Origin: Montifringilla adamsi
Taxonomy: Eukaryota; Chordata; Aves; Passeriformes; Passeridae
Direction: 5' to 3'
Assembly: GCA_017590115.1 (NCBI GenBank)
Contig: JAGGNK010008448.1
Span: forward strand, 2,978,794 to 3,042,793
Length of the DNA: 64,000 nt
This document shows positions 1 to 9,970 of the stretch, piece after piece. Made by a program: the position numbers and the translations under genes. Each line of letters opens with the position of its first letter. Positions within the stretch are counted from its first letter, which is position 1. The notes beneath the pieces are model-generated. The model made no database searches, had not been told where the DNA came from, and saw nothing but the letters and a program-made list of their open reading frames with translations.

Positions 1-227
1 ACCCCTTGTATGCAAGTGATCAGAAATTGTACTTGAAAAATCTATGCTGAGAATCTATGCTATATTAGATTGAATGCTGTCATTTTTGTTTGATCTTTTA
101 TTCCTGAAGTTGTAACAATTATGGTTCAGATAGCTCCAAGACTGATTTCTGCCATGAAATCTACAAAGAAAACTGAGTTGTTGACTTCCTTCATTGTTGC
201 AATATTCCTTTAGATGTGCAGGTGGAG

Positions 228-308
228 ACATGAAAAGATTCATAGATGTTCTGATAATAATTTCATTGACATGAAAACATTCATAGATGTTCTGATATTA
301 ATAATAAC
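228..308. repeat. 41-bp imperfect tandem duplication
   Basis: ACATGAAAAGATTCATAGAT at 228 recurs as ACATGAAAACATTCATAGAT at 269, and both continue with GTTCTGATA before drifting. Two copies with a few mismatches. Confidence 0.8.
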
Positions 309-2272
309 ACCTTTAGCTGTCACCATTAAAGCTGTTATGTTTATAAGATAATATATGTAGAAAAGGAAGCCTTAACATTATGTTTTCCTGCCGTTTTGCT
401 CTAAACAAAAGTAGGCTATTTATCATAAGAAATACAGAGTCAAATTTACAGTGACATATGTCACTGACAGTGACATATAGGCAACCATACATTCTCAATA
501 CTTCATTGTCAAAACCAATAATGTAGTATATTAGAAACTACTTAAAAAGGCAATTTTCTTACTTTCTCTGTGTACTGATGTTTCGTCTTAGAAATATGGA
601 GCTTCTCTTACAGCCCTACAGCTTACTCATATAAGCATTGCTTGAAGTACACTGTACTTTGTGAAAGAAATGAGCCCTGCCTAGCCAATGTATTATTTAT
701 TTAAGTGACAGGCACAGTTTGGAGATTTTTGTAAGCAGATCAGTATAAAATACTAGACTTGAAGAATGAACTCAAAGGCCCCACTGAAAGGCTTTTATGT
801 AAGAATTCACCAGTAAAACGTTTAATACAGAAAGTCAAGTTAGCACCTCTCAAGAGTGAAGTGGCACGGAACAGAAAAGAATGGATGTATTTTCTTTGAA
901 CCCTCCATTTGTACTGTGCTGTTTACCTGTAAGATTACACTTTCTATTCATAGTCCTTACAAGAAATTGAAACAACCACCTAGCAGTAAGATTACTCGAC
1001 TCAGACTTACTGTTACTATCACAACAGATATTTTCTAACTCCTGTGAACCTGATATTCTTAAAAAGAAATAGAATCTTAATTCTTTCTTGCTTATCATTC
1101 AAAGACTGTCCTGCTGTGTAGTCTGCCTACCAGGCTAAGTAAGACCTGTCAATTCCTAAACATAATTTTCCTACAGCTGAGTATGTTTAGCCCCAGGTTC
1201 CTTCCTCCATGAATTTCCAGCCTCTGATACCTGTAATATTGCCCCCCCCAACTGTACCATGAAGACAGGCATATTTTTTTTAATACATTTTTCACTGACA
1301 TATTCAGAACTTGCTGTCTTCTGGAGAAACAGATAATCATAGCAGCTGTTCTGCTGACACTGAGTAGAAGCTCTAGCTGCCAAGCAGTACTTAAGAAAAT
1401 GGTTTATAATCTCATTACATACAAGCCAAGAAAGAAATAGAAATTAATTATATTTTATAAAAGATGTATTTAATATATTTATTAAATGCTGACATAGAAG
1501 AATGCATGAGATTTAGTTTTATTTACTGTCACTAAAAGCCACAAAGTGATTCAGAATTTTATCTGCTATAATTATGGAATTATTTAGTCCACACCATAAG
1601 AAAACTATCAGAAACAGGAACTCTTCCAGAAAACCCATACAGCCAGTACATGAGCACTCAGAATTTCAAACCACTGGAGAAAAACCAAAATGAATTTGCA
1701 TCTGTAACAACAGACTTGTGGAGGTTTCTGCATTCCAACTCTTCTTTATGAAATATGTGCAGAAGACTGTCAAATTGTCTCAAAATGTCAGTAGAAAAGA
1801 TTATAGAACAAATGAACAGCAGCAAAGCCAGTATGATCACAGCTAGGAGTTTTAGTGCCATAAAGAATGAGGCAGCTGCGTGACTATGTCTGAGATGGAT
1901 TTTTTAACTTTAAATTGATATTTTAAGTGAAAGAATAGAAGAAGGCATATGGGACACAGATTTTTTACAGGATTTATGAGTTGAATGAAAGAGCTATTTA
2001 CTATTAACTCTTATGTCCTTACAGAGCAAAGTGATAGAAACACTAAAAAAACCATAGAATACATGAATATCTTGATTTATTATATAGCTTTTGTAAACTT
2101 TGTTAGTTTAAATTCATGTTAGATTGAATAAAAAGTATGAGAGAACCAAGATAAAAATTTTCATATACCAAGAAACTTTGTGAAATCTGGCTATCACACA
2201 TACCAACACTGAATAATTGCAAATGTGAAAATCCAACTGAAAAAATGTTCTCACCTTAAGCCAGGTATTTCC

Positions 2273-2296
2273 TTTTTTTTTTTTTTTTTTTTTTTT
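2273..2296. repeat. Poly-T run, 24 nt
   Basis: Uninterrupted T24. No recognised element body adjoins it on either side. Confidence 0.95.
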
Positions 2297-2982
2297 GTAA
2301 CTCAAATACAGAACATGCTAGCAGCAACACTTTATTATTTCTAACTGAGGAAGAAGCTTTCCCCTTTGAGACTGGATTCAGTGATTTCAGGCAAATGCAT
2401 GAGTAAGGTTTTCCTCAGAAAATTAGTTCATAGAATCATTTGGTTATTCATGGCTGGTGTTTGCCTTAGCACATACTTTTGAAAACACTTTTTTTTCCCC
2501 TTCAGTGTTTCTGAGGAAATATATCCATCAGTCCCAATTATTTGGTGTGAAATAATTTCTGATAGAAATTATTTCTGATAGTCCAGCAGATTATGAAATA
2601 AATTGTTCCAAACCATCCTGCCATCCAAACCATAAATAAGTTGAATATCTAAAGAAAATCAGGGATGTAGTACTGCTGTGTGTGAAACACCCATACTAGA
2701 GGAGACCATTACATTTTCACTTTTAAAGCATCACAAATATAGAACTAATAGCAACAATAATAAAAATCACATTATAAAGGCTACTTATTTGCACCTAATT
2801 GCCCTACCAATTTATAACAGAATAATGCTAATGAGATGTAGTGGGAAGCCCTGCCATTGTTTCTAGTTCAGATGCACAGAGTAATGTGATGTAATGCACA
2901 CTGGGACAGTACAAATACCCTTAAAGCTTCCAAAATACTACACAGCTTACATATTTTTTTGGACACAATAGCCAATGCTCAG

Positions 2983-3230
2983 CAAAAAAAAAAAAAAAAA
3001 AAAAACCCCAAAAAACCAAACCAAAACAAAAAAAACCCCAACAAACAAACAAACAACAACAACAACAAAAAAAAAAAAAAAAACCCCCCAAAAAAAAAAA
3101 AAAAAACCCCCCAAAAAAAAAAAAAAAAACCCCCCAAAAAAAAAAAAAAAAACCAAAAAAAAACAAACAAACAAAAAAAAACCCAACCAAAACCAAAAAC
3201 CAACAAACCCAAAACCCACCAAATCCAAAA
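2983..3230. repeat. A/C low-complexity tract with a 23-bp A17C6 tandem unit
   Basis: About 250 bp made almost only of A and C. Three C6 blocks at 3084-3089, 3107-3112 and 3130-3135 are spaced exactly 23 bp apart by A17 runs. The flanks have A(n)C4, CAA and CAAA repeats. The open frames here translate to K/N/P or F/G/V runs and are not genes. Confidence 0.95.
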
Positions 3231-3456
3231 CTGACTGCAGATGTCAGAGCAATTTTTTTGGGTGAAAAGTAAAAACTGTTGTGGGATATTGTGTTTTACA
3301 GAACACAGACTGTCTTGTTTCTGAACATAATTTTCACAGGATGTCCCAAAGAAAAGTGGACCAAATTCAATTTAGCTTCTGAAAAAGAGTGGAAGACTAG
3401 AATATTACGTGGATCTCATGTCACAATTAATGCCACATAAAGTTCAACTGCCAGCA

Positions 3457-4020
3457 TCAGGATAATTTCTCTTGGGAAGACTTTGGTCTTCCTTGGATTC
3501 CCTTGATGGCTTTCAGTTTAGTTTCTGCTCTGAGCTTGGTAAAAAGGCAATTTTTGTCTTCTTTGGTTCTCTCTTCAGTAGTAAGGCAGTTTCTTAGGTT
3601 GTAGTTTATAAGGGGTTCCTGGTATTCCTGCACATGGGAAGGTTGTAGACTATTGTTACTACTGAGAAACCGTTGGGAGGATTTTTGCAGATGCTTACGT
3701 TCATGACTAATGAGCTCTTTCATGAATTTTGGGAGAAGCTGCTATATGTCAATGTTTTTGGTGGGGTTGCCCATTGCTGTAGTTTTTCATTGGATTGCCG
3801 AGTTTTTCCCCAGATATTCCTACACAGATTCTAATCACAGTAGAATTTTAATAAATGGTGTGTTTTGATGTAATCTTTTTTGATTCCTGAGCAATGAAGA
3901 ATCTCAATGGATACGATAAATTAGGCATAGCTTTTCTTCTTCCTTTCTTTTGTCCTGTTGGTGTTGTTCCACACGGGGTTTTTTCTGTCTTGTGCTTGGC
4001 ACTCCTATGTATTCTAATTT
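3457..4020 (-). pseudogene. Decayed coding-like frame of unknown origin
   Basis: One minus-strand frame from 4020 to 3457 has only six internal stops in about 188 codons and protein-like charged composition: EYIGVPSTRQKKPRVEQHQQ near the start and TEERTKEDKN, TKLRAETKLKAIKGIQGRPK near the end. The last 88 codons (3723-3457) are fully open. I do not recognise the protein. It may be a dead retrocopy or an old terminal exon, or chance. Confidence 0.25.
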
Positions 4021-5189
4021 GAATTACAAAGTAACAAAACACAGACAAAATATTTGTTCCCATTTACATGGAAATTAATTGGGATTAATAATTGACAATA
4101 TGATGTATATTTTAATTTAACATCTGGAATACACCAATTTGATGCTGTAGCTGCTTGTTAGACTAATGATTTTCATGGATCGTTCTTTTCTGTTATCTTT
4201 TCCGACTTTAGGGTTTCAGTCAGAACTATGCTGTTTTTCTTTCTTTTTCTTCAGTTGTACTTAAGTTTTCAGATATGAAAGACACTATGGATATGTACAA
4301 TCCCTCCTTTTTACTTTGAAACATGTAATGAATCAGAAACCAGAAGAATACTTTTCTCTGCTTGCTTTTGGCACAGATTGATTCATTTGGATGTAAAATT
4401 ATATAATTTTTTCCTTGAAGATATTTTTTAGGGCCAAGGAACCCACGCAAAAATGGCTTCTATAAATTTTCTTTTACAGTCTGGGACACAAGGGAAATAA
4501 GTGATGTCAATTGGAAGAAGAAATTAAAAATATGTTAATGTTTAACCTACCCTTAGTATACACACGCACACTCAAAGACATCAACACTCCTCCTTGTTCT
4601 CATATTTAATCATGAGTAAATATTACACTTATTAAACTTTGTTACAACGACTAAGATGTCACAAGATTTGTGGAGAAATGTTTAGCTGAACTGCTTGGCT
4701 AAATTGTTCATTAGATAGGTTTCCCAAAGGAAAAAGCTCAAGCTCTCTCCTCTTTGCTTTTGAATTTTGATCACTGTTTCTTAAGTGGCGAAAGGATTTC
4801 CTTTGCAATGACCTCTTCATTCACAATTCATCTTTACAGTCTGTTTCTGTCACGGGCATTTGCCCTTTTCTGGCCATGGTGCAGCTCCATTTCCTGCTCC
4901 TCACTGTGGGTGACCTTACTCTGGCTGCTCCTCCATGTGCCTTAAAACCTGGCACTAACAGAAGAGCACTCCTACCAGCAAAAACTGTTGATGCCACTCC
5001 TCAGCAGAAATAATACTGTGTCTAACAAGAGAAGCACTTTGTAGTGATTATCAGTTTTAATGTTATTTTGAGCATGTTAAATTAACTGATCTAATGCACA
5101 TATATTCTCCTGAATGCTGTAACTGCTGACATCTCCTACACACAGCCCTTTATATAGTGTGTCTGCTGTTGTGTCTGTGCAGGTTAGGG
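4021..5189. other. Intergenic sequence before the ZNF518A CpG island
   Basis: The frame of the 3,457-4,020 relic may extend weakly to about 4,260 (VQLKKKKEKQHSSD, KVGKDNRKERSMKI), with more stops. Otherwise nothing recognised. Confidence 0.5.
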
Positions 5190-6270
5190 AACCCACGAGC
5201 GCGGCACGATCATCCCGGGCCAGGCCTTTGCCCGGGAGTGTTTCGTGAGGGGCAGCGGCTCTCCCTGCCACTGCCATTGGCCCACACACGCCCTTGGGTA
5301 TAGGGAAGCGCACGGCCACTGAAGGTAAGGACGGACCGAGCGGCCGGGCCGTTCCCACGGCCGTGCCATGTGCCCAAAGCCACATCCAAGGAGGAGAAAG
5401 GAGCAGGAGAAACAGGACGAGCAGGACGAAGCCAGGCGGACCTGCTGGGACCGCCCCGCCCCTTCCCCCCCTTGGGCCTCGTCGGCCGCCGTCCGCCCAT
5501 CCCTCAGGTGAACGCGTATCCCTCCGCCGCGGCCGCCCCTCGGCCGGGCTCGCACCCGGTAGTGCCCGGATGGAAACTGTGATGGCGGCCGGCAGCGCGT
5601 CGCCGGACGGTGGCGGTACCCGAGGTAATTCCGCGGGGGGCGTCGGGCGGGGAGCGGGGAGGCCCTGGGCGGGGCGGGAGGGACGGCCCGGCGTGGCTCG
5701 GAGCGGGCAGGGGGCGCGAGCGGCCGCGGCGGGGCGGAACGGTACGGGACGGTGCCCCGTGGTGAGGGTGAGACATTAAATAGTCCGCGCTCGCCGGCGG
5801 CGGGAGGCTCGCGGGGCAGCCGGCGCTGGCGGCAGGGCGCGCCCGGGGCGGCGGGGCTGGGCAGAAGTGGCCTCGTGTGCAGCCGCCGGTCCGGACGTGG
5901 GACCGTATCCCTCCGCCGGGCTGCGCGCCGAGAGTTGCGGCCGCCCCGGGGCCGTGCGGGCGGGGGCGGCGCTGCCGCGGGGCTCCCGAAGAGGAGCCGG
6001 GCAGCGACGCGCCTCGCTCGTCCCTAGCCCGATGTCGCCAGCGCCCGCTCGTCGGCCGCCCCGTGCTTTGTCTCGGCGCTTGGCGGCCGCCGCAGCCCCT
6101 GGCCGGCTCCCGCGGCAGCGCTGCTCCGCGGCAGCCCCGGCGGGCGGGGGCAGTGTCAGCCCGCCGCTGGGCTGGCGCTGGCCGTGTGTCGCCGCCGCGT
6201 TCCGCTGCCGTGTTTGTACATGGCAGGTTCGCCCTGTGGCACGGGCAGTCTGTGTGTGAGCTCTGAGAGT
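5190..6270 (+). promoter_or_regulatory. ZNF518A: CpG island, probable ZNF518A promoter and first exon
   Basis: About 1 kb of very GC-rich, CpG-dense sequence in an AT-rich surrounding, 3.7-4.7 kb before the ZNF518A coding exon and on its 5' side. This is the usual form of a housekeeping-type vertebrate promoter. No TATA box was picked out. Long open frames on both strands here are a by-product of high GC, not genes. Whether transcription also runs to the left cannot be read from sequence. Confidence 0.7.
5570..5624 (+). other. Candidate ZNF518A exon 1 end with splice donor and short upstream frame
   Basis: Inside the CpG island a GAG|GTAATT donor lies at 5624/5625. An ATG at 5570 opens METVMAAGSASPDGGGTR up to this donor. 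Joined to the acceptor at 9852 the frame ends after two more codons (GGA GAA TGA), so it would be an upstream ORF rather than an N-terminal extension of ZNF518A. Other donors in the island are possible. Confidence 0.3.
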
Positions 6271-6299
6271 GCTTCGGTGGTGGTTTTTTTTTTGTTGGG

Positions 6300-6323
6300 T
6301 TTTTTTTTTTTTTTTTTTTTTTT
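6300..6323. repeat. Poly-T run, 24 nt, next to the CpG island
   Basis: T24 preceded by a T10 run and GTTGGG, at the right edge of the ZNF518A CpG island. Confidence 0.9.
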
Positions 6324-8189
6324 AATTTAGTAAAGCAGCGTTGTGCTGCTCAGGTTGTGTCCGACTGCTCCAGCTCTATGGGTTTTTTAAGATCTAGTTT
6401 TGTGAGTTCCTGCATGTGGCCAGGTCTGGGGAGAGATGAAGGCACCGCTCTAAATTTGCAGGCACACACAATGGCACTGGACATGGGATGTACTTCAGTA
6501 TTATTTCATTTATTTATTTGATAAAATTTAAATGAGTCTAAATTTCTTCAGAAATCTTGAAGATACTGCCTGCTGGATACCTGTTTTGAATGTAGTTCGA
6601 AATGGAAAAACTATACGAGTTACCTAATTTAGCAGTGTCTAACTCCTATCTGTAATTTCTCTCTAGATCAAAGTATATAGCTTAAACTTTCTATCTGTAC
6701 TTTTTTTTAAAGGCAATATGAACACATTGCAGCATTTTGGGGGAAGAAAATTGTGGCTCAGAGCCTCAAGGGGTTACTTATACTTGTCCTTAGTGGTTTG
6801 GGCATTTTTTGAGTGAGAGTTAACTGTGGCACATGCTTATGTATTTTCAATGTTTGTACTCATTTTATCTGCGTTTAAATCTACTTATTTGTTTCAGATA
6901 GTGTGAATGTAGTATTTTGCTAACAACTTTATAGAAACTTATAATTAGGTCTTTGCCATTAAAATTTTTGCTTGAGAAAAGATAAATGCCTTTTGAGTTC
7001 AAGTTAAATTTTGATGGACAGAGATAGCAGTCACTTCTTTCTGGCTGTTTTTAAGTTATAATGTGTTTATGCTCCCCACTTTGAATGCCTGAGGTGTAGT
7101 GGCAAAACTAAGGTAAAATAGGCATTGTTATATTGTGTATATGTACAGTATTAGTATTGGTATTGCATTTGATGGTGTTCTGTGGGAGAAAAGTTGGTAT
7201 GTATTTTTGTCTTCGATGTATTAAAAATCTACACAGTGTAAATTTGTGAGGGATTTGTGCTTTTCAGCTTATGCTTTCAGTTATTGCTTGTATTTACACC
7301 ACTTAGAATACCTTTCCTTTTGTTTCCAGAACTTTTTGTAGTATTTATCCTGACTGTGGCCTTGTCTGAGTCTTGCAATCTTACCTCTTCTTGGTGTGTG
7401 GAAAATATCCAGCTGTGGAAGAATTGAAGTCAAGTATTTTCTTAACATGTAAGTCAGACTTTGAAAATAGACCTTTAGAGATCCCTGGGATAAAAGAAAG
7501 CCCTTTTTTTTTTAATGGTTGTTTCAAGTAAATATTTTTATTTGTCATGCTGCAGAAGCTTGTTGATTGTTGCATGCTACCCAAAAATAATAAAATTTAC
7601 GTTATAAGGTTAGTTAATTAAAGGGGATCTTAGATCCTGACTCTTTGCCAAATGTAAATGTTGCCCAGATGAGGACCACATTGGCTTGGTATTGAAATCC
7701 TGAGCCTTGTTCTCTGCAGCACTTTAGCCACTTCTTATTTCTCTAGTTTTGATTGTAAACATATTTCAGGTTTCAGTGTCTGGCAGTATAACCTTTTAAC
7801 CTGAAGGATGGGCAGCTACCGTCAGGATGATGTATTGCATCATGCAAGCTGTAATCTTTGTGTTGCACCTGTGTACTAAAAAAGTTGTTCAAGCAAACAA
7901 ATCCAAATAATTTTTAGTTTCTTATTCTTTATGAGGAAGTTCAGCTTGCTTCTATTCAAATAAGGGATATGCCATTGGCAAGAGAATGCATTTTAATGCA
8001 GTACTCTTTTGGTGGAGATGGAATATAAATGCACATGAGTTGTTCTCTTCTCAGGGCTCAAAGCTGGGTAATATCCCACATATTAATCTTCTCTGTGGAA
8101 GATGGGAAGTGTGTAATTGAGTTAAAAGAAAAATAAAAATCCTGTACCCAAAGTGTTTCTATTTGGAGAGATTCTGAGGAGGGAGTGTA

Positions 8190-8466
8190 TGTGCAGAAGT
8201 GCTAGTATCTTCTCTAGAGGAAGGCATTAAAGCATGTGCTCAAAAAATTTTGTTTTTTTTTTTTTTTTTTGGTTTTTTTTTTTGGATGTCAGATGTGTAG
8301 TTGAAGTCTTGGAGGTCTCATATCTGGAGAACACAGTTAAGTGAATGTACTTGAAATTAGAGTCTGTGTATAGTGTCAAAGTCTGTTCTGTTTATTATTT
8401 TTAAGAATTGTGCAGAAGTGCTAGTATCTTCTCTAGAGGAAGGCATTAAAGCATGTGCTCAAAAAA
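8190..8466. repeat. 58-bp exact direct repeat (8190-8247 and 8409-8466) around a T-rich tract
   Basis: The two copies are identical from TGTGCAGAAGTGC to the end of CTCAAAAAA, offset by 219 bp. Between them lie a long T run broken by GG (about 8248-8283) and about 125 bp of unique sequence. The match stops sharply at both ends. It could be a local duplication, a target-site duplication around a poly(A)-tailed minus-strand insert, or an assembly error at the homopolymer. Confidence 0.9.
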
Positions 8467-9851
8467 AAGTGGTTTGCTTTTCTTGCTACATGGTACAAGA
8501 ACATGGACTTGAAAATTTTTCAGTCTCCATTTTTTTTGTAAGGTATTTACATGTCTAATGCTAGATACTTCCTTCTCCCAGGACTGTGGGAAAAGATTTG
8601 AATGATCTTAGGGCTAGTGCTTGTGATGGCTTGGAGATCTAGAAGCAGCCCTTGCACTGCACTTATTCACAGTCAGGGTGTGATCATTCTTTCAGTTCGA
8701 ATGTGAATGGATACGATGATCTAAGGAGTTGCAAGTCTGTGTTGCTTCAGGGTAAGCCCCGGAGTAGGGGAGTGAAATGTGCTAATCAGACTTCAGCTAT
8801 CAATTAACTAACTTTTGTTAGGAAAGAAGAGAGTGACTTTGTGACTTGTACTGCGGAAAAAGTTTTTTAGTAGAAAGTGTTCCACTAGTGAAGAAACAGT
8901 TCTTCATTTCCAGTGTTGCTTTTCAGAATTTAAGTTAATTTTGCTGCTGTTCCAATTCTCCTGATTCTGTGTCGACATTCTGTGCAGGAGCGTTGTTCAG
9001 GCATGGACTTGAGCTGCTATACATTGTTGATGCAGCCTGTTATGGAAACACTGGCATGAAATCTGTAGTGAGACAGTGATGCTGACCATAACTGTTTGAG
9101 CCTTTTAATCCATAGAAGGGTAGTGCTGTCAGTCATGCACTGAAAATATTGATGTGTACCCAGGAACATGAAATGAGAAACCTGAGAACTTTTATCTGTT
9201 GACTGATTCAGACTTGTGTGGTACTGAAGGTAGGCATGTGAAAAATTCATTGTAGGTCAGTATGATTGGTTTTTTGGTGTTGGTAAAGGTCATGTCACCA
9301 TTAGTGAAGTAGATATTTTGTCAGATTCTGATTTTACTTTCTTTTCTTTTTAAGCGCAATAGTAACTAATAGAGTAGCACACTTGAGTAATAAAAATGTC
9401 AAATGCTGTAGATTTTGACTTCTTTTTAGTACTTCAGTTAGTGGCATGTCACAAAGGAGTGGTTTTATTTGCATGATATCCAAGATGAGTAATAAACTGA
9501 GGCTTCATTTATAAAAAATAGATCTTCGGATTTCTTTATGTTTACAGGGTGGGAGAAACCCAAAAGTTGATGACGTGTATCTTTCAGTAGGTGTTCTTTA
9601 AAACATATTTTTCAAATTTTTTTTTTAAAAGCACCAAGCAACAGATCAACAAACACCCCCAACACAAACAATCAAAGGTTATAGTGTAATAGTTTTTTTT
9701 TTTGCTCATCCTTTTCTTTCGCCCCTTGAGTAATATTATAAAGATTAACAACTTCAGAGATTGACATACATTTGTTAGTGAATTGTAATAGGTGTTCTAA
9801 TTGCATTAGTTTGAAAAGTAATTAATTGTTTTGTTTGTTTTTTAATTTCAG

Positions 9852-9970
9852 GAGAATGAAATGGAGAAGTTGTAGAGCTTTGAGAATAACTTGGCACAGT
9901 TGTCTCATTTGTTGCTGGAAGTAAGACTAAATCTCAAGAATTCATGTAAAGAAAAGTAGAACCTAAAATC
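9852..9970 (+). other. ZNF518A: 5' UTR part of the ZNF518A coding exon, with splice acceptor
   Basis: A T-rich tract followed by TTTCAG ends at 9851, a good acceptor 119 nt ahead of the start codon, so the leader is probably spliced. Three upstream ATGs lie in this leader: 9856 (22-codon frame ending at 9924), 9861 (MEKL then stop, 9861-9875) and 9944 (ATG followed directly by TAA). All stop before the main start at 9971. Acceptor use is inferred; no transcript was seen. Confidence 0.6.

Larger units (their letters stand above)
1..3456. other. Intergenic sequence left of ZNF518A
   Basis: AT-rich, with the 41-bp duplication, the T24 run and the A/C tract as the only clear structure. Open frames are all under 100 codons and look like chance. 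In human the next gene on this side is CCNJ; no CCNJ coding sequence was recognised. Confidence 0.6.
6271..9851 (+). other. ZNF518A: Probable ZNF518A intron 1
   Basis: AT-rich sequence between the CpG island and the coding-exon acceptor with no credible coding frame. It holds a 24-nt T run (6300-6323) and a 58-bp exact direct repeat around another T-rich tract (8190-8466). Nothing else recognised. Confidence 0.5.

Noticed and set aside
2921..3265. Open frames of 77-96 codons on both strands across the A/C tract
   Set aside because: They translate to runs of K/N/P/T or F/G/V from simple sequence and are not proteins.
5077..6266. Several overlapping open frames of 90-161 codons in the ZNF518A CpG island
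   Set aside because: High G+C removes stop codons; the frames overlap on both strands and show no domain or human-like sequence.
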